In this document: positions 22,952 through 35,145 of the stretch, piece by piece
How the letters are laid out: each line of letters opens with the position of its first letter
How positions within the stretch are numbered: position 1 is the first letter of the stretch
Assembly (NCBI GenBank): GCA_963920765.1
Contig: OY987243.1
Coordinates: 28,081,419 to 28,145,418 of the forward strand
DNA from: Ulota crispa
Lineage: Eukaryota; Streptophyta; Bryopsida; Orthotrichales; Orthotrichaceae
Length of the DNA: 64,000 nt
Reading direction: 5' to 3'
Position numbers and translations under genes: made by a program
Notes under the pieces: generated by a model
Seen by the model: the letters and a program-made list of their open reading frames with translations, nothing else
Database searches by the model: none
Told to the model about the DNA's origin: nothing

Positions 22952-24781
22952 TTGCAATACTCTTTCTCGATGATTCCATTTTGGACAAATAGAAGCATCA
23001 TGGGTGTATCCTAATTTATAAATCCATTTTTTTGCCATCCCAATAAATAAATATGTTGTGAATAGCGGAGTACCCTAGTAAAAAACAGAGCCAATGGTAC
23101 CTCAGTAAAAATAGAGCCAATGCTATGGGGTCGAGCCCCTCCAATTTTTATTGAGAAAAAAAAGTGGGTTTTGCACTTTTTGTGGCTGCTGCATGGAGTA
23201 GAGCATTTTTAAGTGTAAGTTTTTTTATGAGTTTAAATTATTATTTTTGGAGAAAAGTTTTAGCAGTATTTTTTTGCTTGGAGTGACAAGTCTAGAATTA
23301 ATTTTTTATTCAATGTGAGAAAATTCATGATCCTCTAAACTTTCTCGAAATTTGGAGTATATTTATAATAAGTGTGTCTACATAAGAGTCCCATAGAAGA
23401 ACACTGTCTTTTTGGTAGAGGGGGAGGTTGGAGGGGAGTTGCATCTAATGGGGTTTAAGAAGCACAATTTTCCAATTTTTCTTGTTCTTTATAATTATGT
23501 CATGTGTCTATTGGGATTTTTGGTTTTTGTTCTCTTTTTATCTTTCATTTTATTTTGTGTTTTCTTGTATCAATACTATGAATTGAAGTTGACAATTAAA
23601 TTCAACAGTGTTCATTACAATTTTCTAATTTCATTAAAAGTTTTTTTTTATCTCCAAAATTTGGTTATTCACAAAAGTCCTATCCAAAGGGAAGAAGCAC
23701 TCATAAATGACAAGCAAAAATAGGAGGATTTGATGGATGCTTGTAGAAAACCAAAGTAACTTTGATCCTTTATGGAATTATCTAATTCATTTTTATGATG
23801 CTTTGTTAAGCATATATTCTTTGGTTTATATGTATGAGATTTATGATGCTTTGCTAAGTGTTGGTTTGATTTGAGTTTTTGAGGGTTTGAGAGGGAATCC
23901 ACTACAACATTCACAACACTAAATATTTGTTGCTCAGAAAGAAGAGAGCACAACCATTCCATAGTTATAATTACATAGTAGAATAATTGACAATGGAACC
24001 AACTCTTTTCTTATAGCACCCAATCTTCATGCCAAAGCTAGTCCTTAGGCACTCTCTTGTTGTTGGCAATTCAGTTGTAAGAGAGCTCTTTCTTGTTGTG
24101 AGACATCTCAAATTAACTAAGAAGTATCCTAATTTTTATTTTAGTTCCACAAAACTATAATAACTCAAGATTGCTCACAAAAATTAAAAACTTGGAAAAT
24201 TTTAATTCATAATAGGATCCAAGAACTCAAAACTCATCTAAGGGGGTGAAGAGAGATAAAATTAAGCATCTATGATGCCAACCACATCTCTATCTCGTTC
24301 ACCTCAAGCCTCTAGGATTTTAATGTGTAGTCTATCAAATTGAAATTAACTTTAGTGTTAATCCTCTGAGAAGGAATTTTTCTGGATCTATACACGCTAG
24401 GCCCACCTCAAACAAACAGTATTCCGAGCCCGGAGCCTCTACTTCCCTCCTCTACAAAATTTTACGCCATTCATATTTGAAGGACATCAAACCGTTAGAA
24501 TTCCAAAATTAAAGCAAAAGTGATCAAAACAAGCAGGTACCAGAGAAGAATTCAGTCGAAGAGAGCAATCCCAATACCAGATGTCTCTCAGAACATGACC
24601 TGCACGGGTTTACTCAAGAATGATAAAGCCTGTTCTGCAAGAAGAATACGTGATTACATCCAATACATGCTAGCACAATAAGAGGTTATCACAAAAAGGT
24701 GCAATTTAAATATACAAGGGCTTATGTGGCTTATAACCTACTCTCCGTCAAACTAAATCTAACTAGAAGCTGCCCGTATTC
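22952..24781. other. region between convergent Dabb and AP-3 mu genes
   Basis: Both genes point toward this stretch, so their 3' UTRs should lie at its two ends. The middle (about 23150-24350) is AT-rich with no recognisable gene. Confidence 0.4.
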
Positions 24782-27700
24782 TCAACTTCTAATTTCATAG
24801 TTTCCAGCCCGGGTTACAGCTCGAAACCCTTTGTAGGCCGAATAATCAACACGGTTAACATCAACTTTGTCCGATCTCAAACCAGAAAGAGCAACCCCCA
24901 TGACCTTGAATCCCACCAGGAAAGTTGGATACTCCCGTAGTCGCTCCAATCCGGCTTCCAGCTGCAGTTTCCCATTCAAACATGGTGCCTTGTCTTTGGG
25001 AATGCGACCTATAGTCCACGTGGTAACCTGCCAAAAACTCATCCATAACAGGTCTCACGCTAACAAGAAGATTAAAAAAATCCTACACACACATACTTGC
25101 ATGTCAAGCAGCACAAAATACATAATAATATTAACAGTAGCGCCAAATAACTACACAAAAATTTGCTTAAATGCTATATCAACTAGAAATCATAACCTCT
25201 GATGAGCTGCTCCTGTCAGAGCCAAAATGTAATTGGAACTGAGTCTGGGTCAGCCACTGAAAACGGATCGAATTACTCTACAAATCACAATACGAGGGTG
25301 GGACTCGTTGTCACTTCACTACAGTGCTCATTCTGAAGCAAAAGTAAAAAAGCTGCAGCACTCAGACTTGGAGAAAGTAGATCGTACCCTTGAATTATGG
25401 TTCGGTAATACAGAGCCGTGATTAGCTGTTAAGTCTGAAGAAGCTACTGACGGTGGTAACACCAACTGAAGCGTAATATTGTCAACAGGCTTGCCTACGT
25501 TGGCCCGTATCCCCACCATGACAGTAACTGTCACCACTCCCCCGCCCGAACTAAACTGTGGCCTTACATATATGGGTGTATTCTTGAGGTTCTTGACCCT
25601 ATAAATACACAAAACGGATATTACGTATAAGGACGAGAAACTTAAACATATCCACTACTGAGTGGATCAAATGGAACTTTCTTTCGTTCAATTGTGTTTT
25701 GACAACACGTGCAATATTCTTCAATGATTATGGCTATGTATAATTTGGCCCTGTTATATTTTTCACAATACAATACATCAAATTGGTCATTTCCAAACCA
25801 TAAAATCCAGGTCGATTTGGAGAAAGACCTGAATTAGGGGCTGTAGGAGGAATACCTGTAACTCATGAGCTTGAAGGAGCCATCTGGCGGCACGAAGGAG
25901 AGCTTTTGGTTGCTCTCCCAAGATTTAAAACGAATGCACGGATGAAAGCTGACATCGTTCAAAATCTGGGGATTGGTAAATGACAAAGATACGTCCGGCA
26001 TGCCCGACAGCCGTGATGAGGCCATCACCTCACCGTAGACTTCACATCTGGCAAGAAATCCATCCCTGAGACCCTAAGAGCTTCAGTGCTCACACATCTT
26101 CGAAGTTATCATTTGTGAAGTATTAATCCACCATACTGAGGAAATAATCGATAGTCTCCTCAAAAGGATATTTGTAAATATAAATACTTGCAATGGCCTG
26201 AAACGGACTAATAAACCCTGTCTGAGAGTCGTACAATAAGATGCAAGATATCAAATGCTTACTTGTTAACGGTGGCATCCATTTCTTCCACCAAGTCGAA
26301 GTAGATCTCGTTCTTAGAGTGCTTGATACCACTTGCTCGCCAAGAAACACCGGACGAAGTAGCAGAGGGGAGAGTGCTACTCAAACTCGCCGAGGAGCCT
26401 GTTACCACGCTAAGTACTCTACTGACCAGATTGGCGGGAAGTATCATCTCCTTCAGAATACTTGGTTCGGTCGTCAATGGAAATCCGTTGTCCATCATCT
26501 CATCCAAAAGCTGAAACAAAGCATCGACGTTTTCTCACAGCTTTCAGAAACTTCAAATACGCTCTTGGCAGACCATGAATAAATTTGCCACTACAGCCAT
26601 AAATTTTTCTAGAGAGAGAAACTATTACATAGCATTGAAGTGCTCCTTGAGTTCAATGTGCAAAATCCATTCAATTGCAACATGTACTAACATACAGTAA
26701 AAAAAGCAGAATGAGACTCAACTTTTAACAATTAGTATCACTAGCCTTACCTGATAGATGGTGACGAAGTTATCCTTGATCAGGTCTTCACTAAGACCAC
26801 CCAAATACTCTGTAAGAACATCTGCAACCCTCCCCAAAAACTTCCGCATCAGCGGTGGCCCAATCAGACATCTCCGAGTCAAATTACTAAGCTCTGAACA
26901 CATAGACTACCCGAATCTCAAAAGCAAAGAGCTCACTGAAAACAGCATTTCTCTCAGCAATCAAAAGAAAAACTTGAGAATTCAAGCAAAGATGACTCTC
27001 AGACCAGCATTGCATCCTTCTGTAACCAATCAGTTGAAAGCATGTTCCAAGGTTGCTTACCTCGATTCCAAGCAAAGGAGGCATCTCAGACTTTGCACAA
27101 GCCAAAAGGGTCACAGTGTCACGAACAATATGTAACACATAGAATGTAGGCGCCGCCATAACTGTTGGCACCTCTATGGTTCTTTGCGACTCCTGTAAAT
27201 ATCAACAGCAACAAAACTCAGACATAGCAAATGCAGCTACAGAAAAATCAAGGGTATGACTAGGGAGACACCCCCAGTTGCTACGGGGACACCCCTATAG
27301 CCCAACCTAATAAATTTGAGATTATTCTTACATTGAAATATGAAATAAAATAAAAACAATATCTTAGCGCACATCTGCATCTACAAGCGTTGCAAACTTA
27401 TAAAAAACATGTGTTATTTTGCAAACATGTAAAAAATATGTGCCATTTGTGACATGGTCAAGAGTTAAACTAGTCGCTCCCTTCATTTATTATAAGTTTA
27501 ACTCTTGACCATGTCACAAATGGGACATATTTGTTGTATGTTTGCAGCGCTTGTAGACACAAATGTGTGTTAAGATATTATTTTGATTTTATTTCGTAAT
27601 AAGAATCTCAAATTTAATAGGTTGGGCTATAGGGGTGTCCCCATAGCAACTGGGGTGTCTCCCCAAAATCAAACCTCTAGTGCATTTTGAACGCTACGAA

Positions 27701-28297
27701 CGATGAAAAACCTAAGCATAACCAGGATCACTCAAAACAAATTGACTCGATTCCAGATTAGAAATACATACAGGAGGGTGTGCTTGTTTCCAAAACCAGG
27801 CACAGATGGAGCGGTCCACCTGCTGCCCCATCCAATGCTTCTCCAGCATTACCTCCCTGCATTTCCAAAACCCTAATTATGACAAATACTTTCATCACGG
27901 ATCTAAAGACACAGAGAAAATATAGCATGGTATCACTAAGATATAATCCACACCAGAATATCAACAGATTGACGTAGTTGTAAGAATGCCGACTCAATAT
28001 ATAGCGGTACTGCTCAAGGTTGGAAAATTCTCCGCTCAAAAAATAGTCTTCAAAACTCGACAATTCTAATAAGTAACTAAAATCTGCGAGCTAGAAAGCA
28101 GCATTTCTCAAATGTCGAAGATTTCGACGACGCTGATACTCAACAAAGCGCATATACTTCATCGCAAACTCAAAACTCTTCTGGGAATTATGAATTCAAA
28201 GAGAGTGGAAATTCAATTGAAGCGCGATGGCAGCGGGAATGCGATCGACGGGACAAACGTACCCGGTGTCCGATAGAAGGAAGACACAATGCAACAT
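24782..28297 (-). CDS. AP3M: AP-3 complex subunit mu
   Basis: Eight exons on the minus strand: 28263-28297, 27772-27856, 27061-27192, 26751-26840, 26263-26510, 25856-26065, 25388-25598 and 24782-25027. All borders are GT..AG and the frame closes at 1257 nt, 418 residues; the Arabidopsis protein is about 415. It is the medium chain of the AP-3 adaptor, which sorts membrane cargo from the trans-Golgi/endosome to the vacuole. The N-terminal longin-like domain starts MLHCVFLLSDTGEVMLEK and includes VDRSICAWFW. Conserved runs YLGGLSEDLIKDNF, LLDEMMDNGFPLTTEPSILK and NEIYFDLVEEMD lead into the mu-homology domain (about 182-418) with VPPDGSFKLMSYR and TWTIGRIPKDK. It ends AYKGFRAVTRAGNYEIRS. The ATG at 28297 is chosen because it begins the conserved N-terminus; an upstream in-frame ATG at 28399 adds only a low-complexity Ser run. 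Intron 2 holds a hAT-type MITE. Confidence 0.95.
27252..27664. mobile_element. hAT-type MITE in AP3M intron 2, 413 bp
   Basis: Inverted-repeat element related to that at 18638-19037 (shared agggagacacccc ends, cccaacctaataaatttgag, catggtcaagagttaaact). The left end is gggtatgactagggagacac; the right end stops at ...ggtgtctcccc, so the outermost ~11 bases seen on the left are missing or altered on the right. It is flanked on both sides by aaaatcaa (27244-27251 and 27665-27672), a perfect 8-bp target duplication. It lies between exons 2 and 3, and the splice sites remain intact. Confidence 0.85.
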
Positions 28298-28460
28298 GGT
28301 GACGAGCTCCGATAGAGCAGTGCAGCACGCTGTAGAAATCGGAGACGACGAAGACGAAGAAGAAAGGACGCGAGAATTAGGGCTTCGGATTTTCTTCATG
28401 GTCGTTGGTCATAGGGTCTTCGGATTTTCGTAGTCGTCGTTGGTCTTACGGGCGGTACAC
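28298..28460 (-). promoter_or_regulatory. 5' flank of AP3M
   Basis: The minus-strand leader of AP3M should lie here. It is GC-richer than its surroundings and contains a run of cgacgaagacgaagaag. No core promoter motif is clear. Confidence 0.3.
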
Positions 28461-28644
28461 CCTATGACTCACGTCCTACTAAAATCTGAGAATTTGATTG
28501 GTGTAGTCAAAAGTTGGGACTTCGTGCTTCACATTACGTCCTAATGCATGTCTTGGTTGTTTACATGGCAACAGTTTTTGGAAGTTTTGACACCAGAAAA
28601 GAAGGGACTTTACTTCAAGTTTGAGTTAACTATTTAATCTTTAA

Positions 28645-29563
28645 CCCCTAAAGAACCATTGTCCCTACGAGGGACAAATGGGATTTTGGGCAGGTACCTA
28701 TGGTCTCAATTTTTGTTCTAATTTTTTGAAACTTTTTTTGAAGATAGAAAAACACATTAGCTTTTGGGGAGTCTAATTATTATTCCAATTGATGCCATGG
28801 AGCAAAAGTTATGCCCAAATAAGCACAAATTTGGGGACTAGGGGCAGCAAAAAAAATTCTTATAAAAACTTGAAAAAAAATTTAATTTTTTTTCTCATAC
28901 ATTATATCTTTATCTACTTCAAAAGCTTTGATTCATTCCATTTGGACTAGTTATGAGAAAGTTATGGACAATCTTGTTTTTCGGGCAACTCAAGCATCTT
29001 CTTGAAAAAATAACTTATAAACTTCATTTTTGAATGCAGATTTAACATTTTTTCAAAAAACATTGTTGGAGAGGGTGAAGTTTGCTTTCTAGAACAATCT
29101 CACCATTGGGATTATTGCGTTTCAATTCCTTGCAAGGTTATTAGCAATTTAAGTTTTTGTTCAATCTCATACCTTCTTCTATCTAATACTTTTTTAAAGA
29201 ATGAAAACTAAGTATTCTTTTTTGAAATTTTTTCCCAAGATTCCCAACTCAACTTCCCACCATGCAAAAATAGAATTCCAAACTCAGTGGAGCAAAAAAT
29301 TTAAGTTAAAAATGTTCAAAGTTAAAAAATCTAGCCAAGCAAGGTGCAAAAAAAGTTGTTTTTTGCTTTTTAAATGCAAATATCTTCCAATCTGTGCGGT
29401 CAAAGTTCTTGAGTTTTGTAAAACACATTCTTATAGTAGTCTAGCACAAGATCCTACAATCAAATATGCAAAATGCTTGATTTTCAAAAAATTTTACTCT
29501 TTGCCATAGAGGTGGCAGTTTTGAGTGTCTTTTGACAAAATAAAGGCCATGGTCTTTTAGGGG
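28645..29563. mobile_element. TTAA-flanked non-autonomous element, 919 bp (copy B)
   Basis: Bounded by TTAA at 28641-28644 and 29564-29567. The left end is CCCCTAAAGAACC and the right end in reverse complement is CCCCTAAAAGACC. Same length and same internal order as the copy at 15607-16525. It is inserted within the interrupted repeat at 28460-30600. Confidence 0.78.
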
Positions 29564-30338
29564 TTAAGCATCTTGCTAAGTAAATTTAGCATACCTCCAA
29601 TATGGAACCTTCAGCACATTCCCTCCATTTTTAGAAAGTTGAACAAGTATTCACATGATCCTAATTGGTCATTCTATACCCAACTATAAACCAAAAGTTT
29701 AAGGCTAGTTTGATTTCAAATCCAAGTAAATCTGCAAAATCCCCACCATTGAGAATCTCATATTTGTTAATTTGGGTAGCAGCTCAAGCAATATGGATTT
29801 TGGACTTTGATGTGATTTTTTCCCAAAAAAAATAATTACCTAATGATTGATCCCATGCATGAGACAATGTCTAGCTATACTTGACGGAAAAAAAAACTCC
29901 TCAAATGGGAATTTTTTTCAAAACTTATGGTCATTCAGAGTAAGTGGATCTAGCTAGCCCACTACTTCAGAGCTACAAAACATTGCCCAATTGAGAGAAA
30001 AAAAAGTGACACATCACCAACCTTCTCCCCTATACATGGGAGTGTGGGATTCCAACCCATCCCATCCAAAATTTCTCCGTCCACAATGCAATGTACAATG
30101 CCTATATACACTCCCACTAATGGTTTTAATATTAAAAATAGTAAATTCAAATGTTTGCGTGCAAAATCTAGAGCCTTCAAAGAACAACAAGCCAATTCAA
30201 AAGTTTTGTTGGACTTTTAGCTACATTTGGACTTGAGTGGCATACCAAAACTTGAGCATGCAATGCCTTTTTGTCTACTTTTACACCTCATAGAACCCCA
30301 TTTGGCCATATTGGGCTCTTTGGTCCTATAGGAGTTAA

Positions 30339-30425
30339 CCCTTAAGCGTTGATGAGGACAAAAATCATCCCCGGGTATACACGGGGTCGCATGTATCCAT
30401 GGTGACCCACCTCGGCACTTAAGGG
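30339..30425. mobile_element. 87-bp TTAA-flanked palindromic element
   Basis: Bounded by TTAA at 30335-30338 and 30426-30429, with ends CCCTTAAGCG and (reverse complement) CCCTTAAGTG. The interior is unusually GC-rich for the area (tcatccccgggtatacacgg). It is the smallest member of the TTAA / CCC(C)TAA-type group in the window. Confidence 0.6.
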
Positions 30426-30671
30426 TTAACTAGATTCAACTTTCAGCCCAAGTCCCACCAATATTTTTGCATAAAGTATTCACAACTTACTTAGTATTCC
30501 TTTTTGCCTTTAAGAAAACAACTCAATCGGGATATTGTGTTGAGGTGGGACTTGCAAAGATGGGATGTGGGACGCGGTATGGATTGCTCCTTAGGATCTT
30601 AGGATTTTTGTAGTTGTTGTTGGTTGTAAGATTTGTTGTCTCCGAAGATCCCAATTGAAGTTCATAATGTG

Positions 30672-30911
30672 ATATTTGTTAATTTGAGGAAAAACCCTGA
30701 TTTTGGGAGTTTTCAAATTTTCATTTTTAAGAGATTTCAAGTGATTTAGAGTGAATTTTATGATAAATTTTTCAAGACTTTCCATCAATGATGAAATATC
30801 TTGAAAAAATTATAAAAAACTCTTTTTAAATCACCAAAATATTCTCACAAATGCAAAATTTAATACCCAAAATCTGTTTTGGGAAAGTAATTTTCCCAAA
30901 TTAACAAATAT
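30672..30911. repeat. inverted-end repeat (atatttgttaatttg), member 1
   Basis: The left end is gatatttgttaatttgagga and the right end in reverse complement is atatttgttaatttgggaaa. Similar ends bound 34914-35145 and 48813-49112, but the interior of this member differs from those two. Confidence 0.55.
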
Positions 30912-31192
30912 TGTGTTTCATTGTGTTTTGTCACTTTGTACTCTTAGGTTTATCACATTCCTTGTTAGATGAGTTTTCTAATGATGCCGGTGTGGTGAAC
31001 ATAATGTTTCTAGAGCTTAGTGCCATTCTAAATTCAAAAATTCAAAAGCCTTTTCAAACAATTCAAGAAACATGAATCATTGAGGATTATATGTAGATTC
31101 TATACAAACCATATAAAAAAATGTTAGAAAAAGTTTCGAGATTAGTAACCTCTTTAAAAATTGGAATTCAATCTTTATTGGAACACCCACTT

Positions 31193-31496
31193 TCATTACA
31201 AGGGATTTGGACCCCCAAAGGGGTTGTGAGTTTTTCTGTTCTTGATGTTGGGAACTAGCCCTTGCTGGTCGTTCAAATAATCAATTAAAAAACTAAAAAT
31301 AAAAATAAAGTTTTAGAAAAAAACAATAAATTTTTTGAATTTTTTTTTTTCAAAAAATAATAAAATAATACAGGCTGACATGGTCAATGTAATGCTAGCC
31401 TGGCCTGTAGCACACTATCCATGTGGAAGGTGTTCCCAAAACTCCCATGGATTTGGGGGAAGGGGCCTCTTTGGGGGTCCAAATCCCTTGTAATGC
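31193..31496. mobile_element. foldback element, probable Mutator-type MITE, ~304 bp
   Basis: Terminal inverted repeats of about 27 bp: the left is cattacaagggatttggacc extending to ccccaaag, and the right is its near-perfect reverse complement. The flanks are aacacccactt (left) and aacaccactt (right), a ~10-bp direct duplication with a one-base indel, in the Mutator range. There is no coding capacity. Confidence 0.65.
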
Positions 31497-31499
31497 AAC

Positions 31500-33455
31500 A
31501 CCACTTATTCTAGGTTTTTTCTTCTCATAGGTTCACGCATAGGTTTTTGACAATCAACTTTTTTCTTCTTTCAAGTTTGAAACAAGTCACCAAATGTTCA
31601 TGTTTGGTTTTAAACTTTGAAGTCAAGTTGAGATCTCAAAATGTTTAATCTTTCACTATCATTTAATTGTTAAGTGACATTTATAAGTTCAATGAGATAT
31701 TCAATCTTTTGATGTATTTATTGTTTTGTGTCCATATCTTTTGTCAAAGTTATGCGTATTTATGTTATGAATTGTTCAAATGTATTATTTAATTTTAATT
31801 TATCAAACTAATCTTTAAAATGTTACTTTTTGAATGTTTAAACGTTAATTTGAATGGATGTGAAGTTGTTGGATAAACTCTACCTCAAAGAAATGTATTT
31901 GATCATTGATCTTTGTCATTAAAATTATAAGTTGTTGAGCTTAGAACCTTGAGGTTGAACTCCAAATAATGAAGTTCAAATTATTTTTTGCTCAAACATG
32001 ACACACATAGTATATGCCAAAATCATAGGACTATATGTATTGGTCATTTCCACATTGTTTGTGATTAAAAATTAGATAGACTCATCCTTCATGTATGCCT
32101 TAACAGATGTATTTCATTTATTATTTTTACTTCAAATGAAGTTTTGATTATTTTATTCAAAAAATCAATTTAGTACTTTATTATACAAGTTGTTTCTATT
32201 AAGGTCACCTTTTTTGTTTCAAATTAATTCTCACTATTCCATAACAAGCGGTCATTTTCTTTGCTTCAATTAATTGTATCATGTACAAGTTGTTGCAATT
32301 GAAGTGGAGAACCACACTAGTCACACAAAATTCATCCCATTGTCACACTAGGTACTAAACCATTTCCAACTCTGAAAGAAATGTTAGACCTTTTCCAACT
32401 TTCTCTTGCACGTGAGATTCTGCCTTCGTTCTTCTTCTATAACAGTTGCAAGTAAGCTTTAAGGCACATTGGACAACAAACAAATTGATCATGGAACATG
32501 CTAAAAACTCTTGTTGGACTTGATGACTCTGATTGTTGAGCCAAGGTCTGAAAGCTTGGCTTTTTCATGTGCCAGAAAATGTGTAAGTTTAGAAATTTAT
32601 CACTATAAGAGATTGAATTTGAAAAAAATTGTATTAGCATGTGGATCAAGAGACCTTGCTTCAAGCTAAGAAACCCCAAAAATGTCCAGGGTGAGTTCTA
32701 TTAAGAAATACCATAAATGGTTAAAATAGGCCACTTTAGCCCTGTAAGATATGGGGGATTTCTTGAGAAATTAAGCTCAATCTGTGGAGAAACAAGGATA
32801 ACAAAGAGTGCAAAAAAAAAACCTCAAGAATGAATATTTTATGCAATATAAATGTGAATTCTTGATTTCAATTGATTCTTGTTTTTGTAAGTGCACCTTA
32901 AACAGCTACCTCTAGAACCTTGTTCCAAAAAAAGTTTGAACCAATCAAATGCAAGGAAATAGCATCTTTTCAAAATCTCTTTCAAAATTAGCTCTTGTTG
33001 GTTTTAGAACAATCTACTATGAACATAAAATTTATTAAATTGGGAAAAATTGGACATTTTGAGAATTATGGCCCTTTCTTATTATTAGGTGTGCACTTGA
33101 CTATTTTCCAATGAAATGAGATATGTATCTTCCAAAAATTTGCTCTTTATTACCCAAGAAGCCAAGAATCTTCTAGAAATACCCTCTTTAATTACCCAAA
33201 AATTTAAAAATCTTCCAAAAATATGCTCTTTATTACCAAAAAGTCAAGAACAAGACATATTTGTTGCACGAAATAACAATATTTCTGAAATTTTGAACAC
33301 AAAATTCATCAACTACGTGTAAATTGACTGCCTTAAACATTTCAGTTGACCTGAGAGGTTTTAGGTGAAATACAATTTGGAATTTTTTTTCCCAACCAAT
33401 TTAATGAATATCGTGAGACTGCCATTATCGGGGAGTAACTGTTTATGGTAACTTA
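31500..33455. other. AT-rich intergenic stretch
   Basis: No gene is recognisable. A short ttaccnaagaagccaagaatcttcca-like motif repeats three times at about 33145-33250. Confidence 0.35.
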
Positions 33456-33458
33456 TTT

Positions 33459-33937
33459 CTACCTTAAAATCCCCTGGCCATCAGGAATGATCACAATACC
33501 CAGAGTGAAAGCATCCACGAATTCGCAGATCTCATCAAGCGCCAGGTCAACCCCTTGCCACCTGAACTCCTGAAGGCTGAACCGCTGAAGGCGCCCCATC
33601 TGTCGACGACTGCCGCAGATGCAGTTCGGTATGACAAATATATGCAAAAGCACAAATCTCATGCGCCCCGTCATGGGCCTCCAAAGCAGCCTCGTCATTG
33701 ACAGAAGCGAGCGACTTGTGCTACCGTGCACCCAATAAAATTGACGTCCTGAACGTCGTAACCTTCCAAAAGTACAACAGTTGGAGACTTGGAGCTTTTC
33801 ACTACAGTAGCAGTAAACTCAAGGCAGTCAAGTGCCATGCCGACCATCATGTCACTGCTTCCCGTGTAAAACGCTCTGACGGTCTGACTGGCAACGTCGC
33901 CCACCGACGTTGCTTTTCTATTTTCAGTCCGTCGCAC
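33459..33937 (-). pseudogene. doubtful gene or gene remnant, unknown
   Basis: A roughly 700-bp island (33460-34160) is clearly GC-richer than its flanks and keeps protein-like minus-strand frames. One at 33695-33937 includes SPTVVLLEGYDVQDVNFIG and ends ARFCQ. A second at 33459-33731, in another frame, includes ALDEICEFVDAFTLGIVIIP. The two overlap in different frames, so either an intron or a frameshift separates them; I could not find a convincing splice. I do not recognise the product. It could be a decayed gene, part of a spliced gene, or chance. Confidence 0.3.
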
Positions 33938-34164
33938 TGCCGCAGGTCTCCGCAGTGCGCACCAGTTTTAGGAGATCTGTATTAATAGCCAATATCAAGG
34001 ACAAGCTCGGAGCTGCATGGATCACAGTTACACCAGCCACTACTGTGGTCCTATCCACAGTTCCACTCCCTACCCCCTTCTCTGTCTTTCAGTACAGTAG
34101 ACGACCATGGAGACTGGACTGGCGAGCTACACCTGCAAAATCTATGGATGTGGTACCTGCATAG

Positions 34165-34910
34165 CAACAAAAGAATATATCCAGCAGTGCAAGAAAATTT
34201 CGTCAACGCCAGAAATGTTGGTATGTTGGATTTGATGAGCCGGTCTCTTGGTTACCCTACCCATGCAACTCACTCCAGAACTTTCCATTCATAAAAAGTT
34301 CCCTTAGTGCGCAAAGTAGGCCATTGTTGATTATAACAACTTTGTTAAGAAATCTCATTTTCGGAGGAGCACGTGCAAACAATTGATTCTCCACTTCTTC
34401 ACCCAAAATTAAAGATGGTAGGATGCTTTTTATTACCCTACTATAGATAGGATTCTTTTTATCACATTACTATCGATACTTTAATGTGGGTTTAGATATT
34501 TTCGTAAGCTTACTTTGAGTTAAGCACCATCTACATTTGTTATGCAAGGAGAGGAGGTATTGCAACAACAAAAAGTTACATTTATTGTAAATTGAAAAGC
34601 TACAACTCTATTGCAATTATTTCATGAAATAAGCACCACCTCCAATGCAGCTATACCAGGAAACAATCCGAAGAGCCACTTATTATTAGACATGGATTCC
34701 TCATTCCTCCATAACAAGCGATACCGCCATCATAGTTTATCCTTGTCCTCCAGAAAAGGTGATTATATGTATGCAAGTTTTGTACAGTATCCCCTGCAAA
34801 TTCAAGACTAAGTAAGATCCATAGAACTGTCACCGAAAAAACGCACTTCCTCAAAAGTACTATACCAAATAAAAATTCATCTTCGACATGATGTCTACAT
34901 TTGCAAAAAA
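34165..34910. other. no gene seen
   Basis: AT-rich stretch between the GC-rich island and the next repeat; nothing supportable. Confidence 0.35.
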
Positions 34911-34913
34911 CAC

Positions 34914-35145
34914 GATATTCATTAAAAGGGGAAAAACGTGTGTACCATTTTGTATTTCACCTTAATCCAAACTAACCACCTTAAACCAGATTTAAAGGTA
35001 TCAGATTGAGTTTGGGCCACTAAGATTTTTTCCCTCGCAAATTCCTCCTGTCAAGTGAGGTCACGTGTACCAAAAAAACGCTGGAGACCATCTTAATTCT
35101 TCAAAGGTCCCACTTTGTAAGCTTTTTTCCCAATTTAACGAATAT
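34914..35145. repeat. inverted-end repeat (atatttgttaatttg), member 2
   Basis: A diverged copy of 48813-49112 in the same orientation. Shared internal landmarks: ccttaaaccagatt, aaaggtatcagattgagt, ggattttttccct/taagattttttccct, caaattcctcct, aggtcacgtgtac. The ends are atattcattaaaagggg and its diverged complement. Confidence 0.65.

Larger units (their letters stand above)
28460..30600 (+). repeat. dispersed gtcccac-family repeat, copy 2, interrupted
   Basis: The left half (about 28460-28640) and right half (about 30430-30595, ending gatgtgggacgcggtatgg) match, in order and orientation, consecutive parts of the minus-strand copy at 18180-18520. Roughly 1.8 kb lies between the halves: the 919-bp TTAA element, about 770 bp of unassigned AT-rich DNA, and an 87-bp TTAA-flanked palindrome. 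The halves meet at TTAA-containing sequence on each side. Confidence 0.65.

Noticed and set aside
27758..28063. 101-codon minus-strand frame over AP3M exon 2
   Set aside because: It reads exon 2 in the wrong frame. The correct frame gives the conserved EVMLEK and VDRSICAWFW segments of AP-3 mu.
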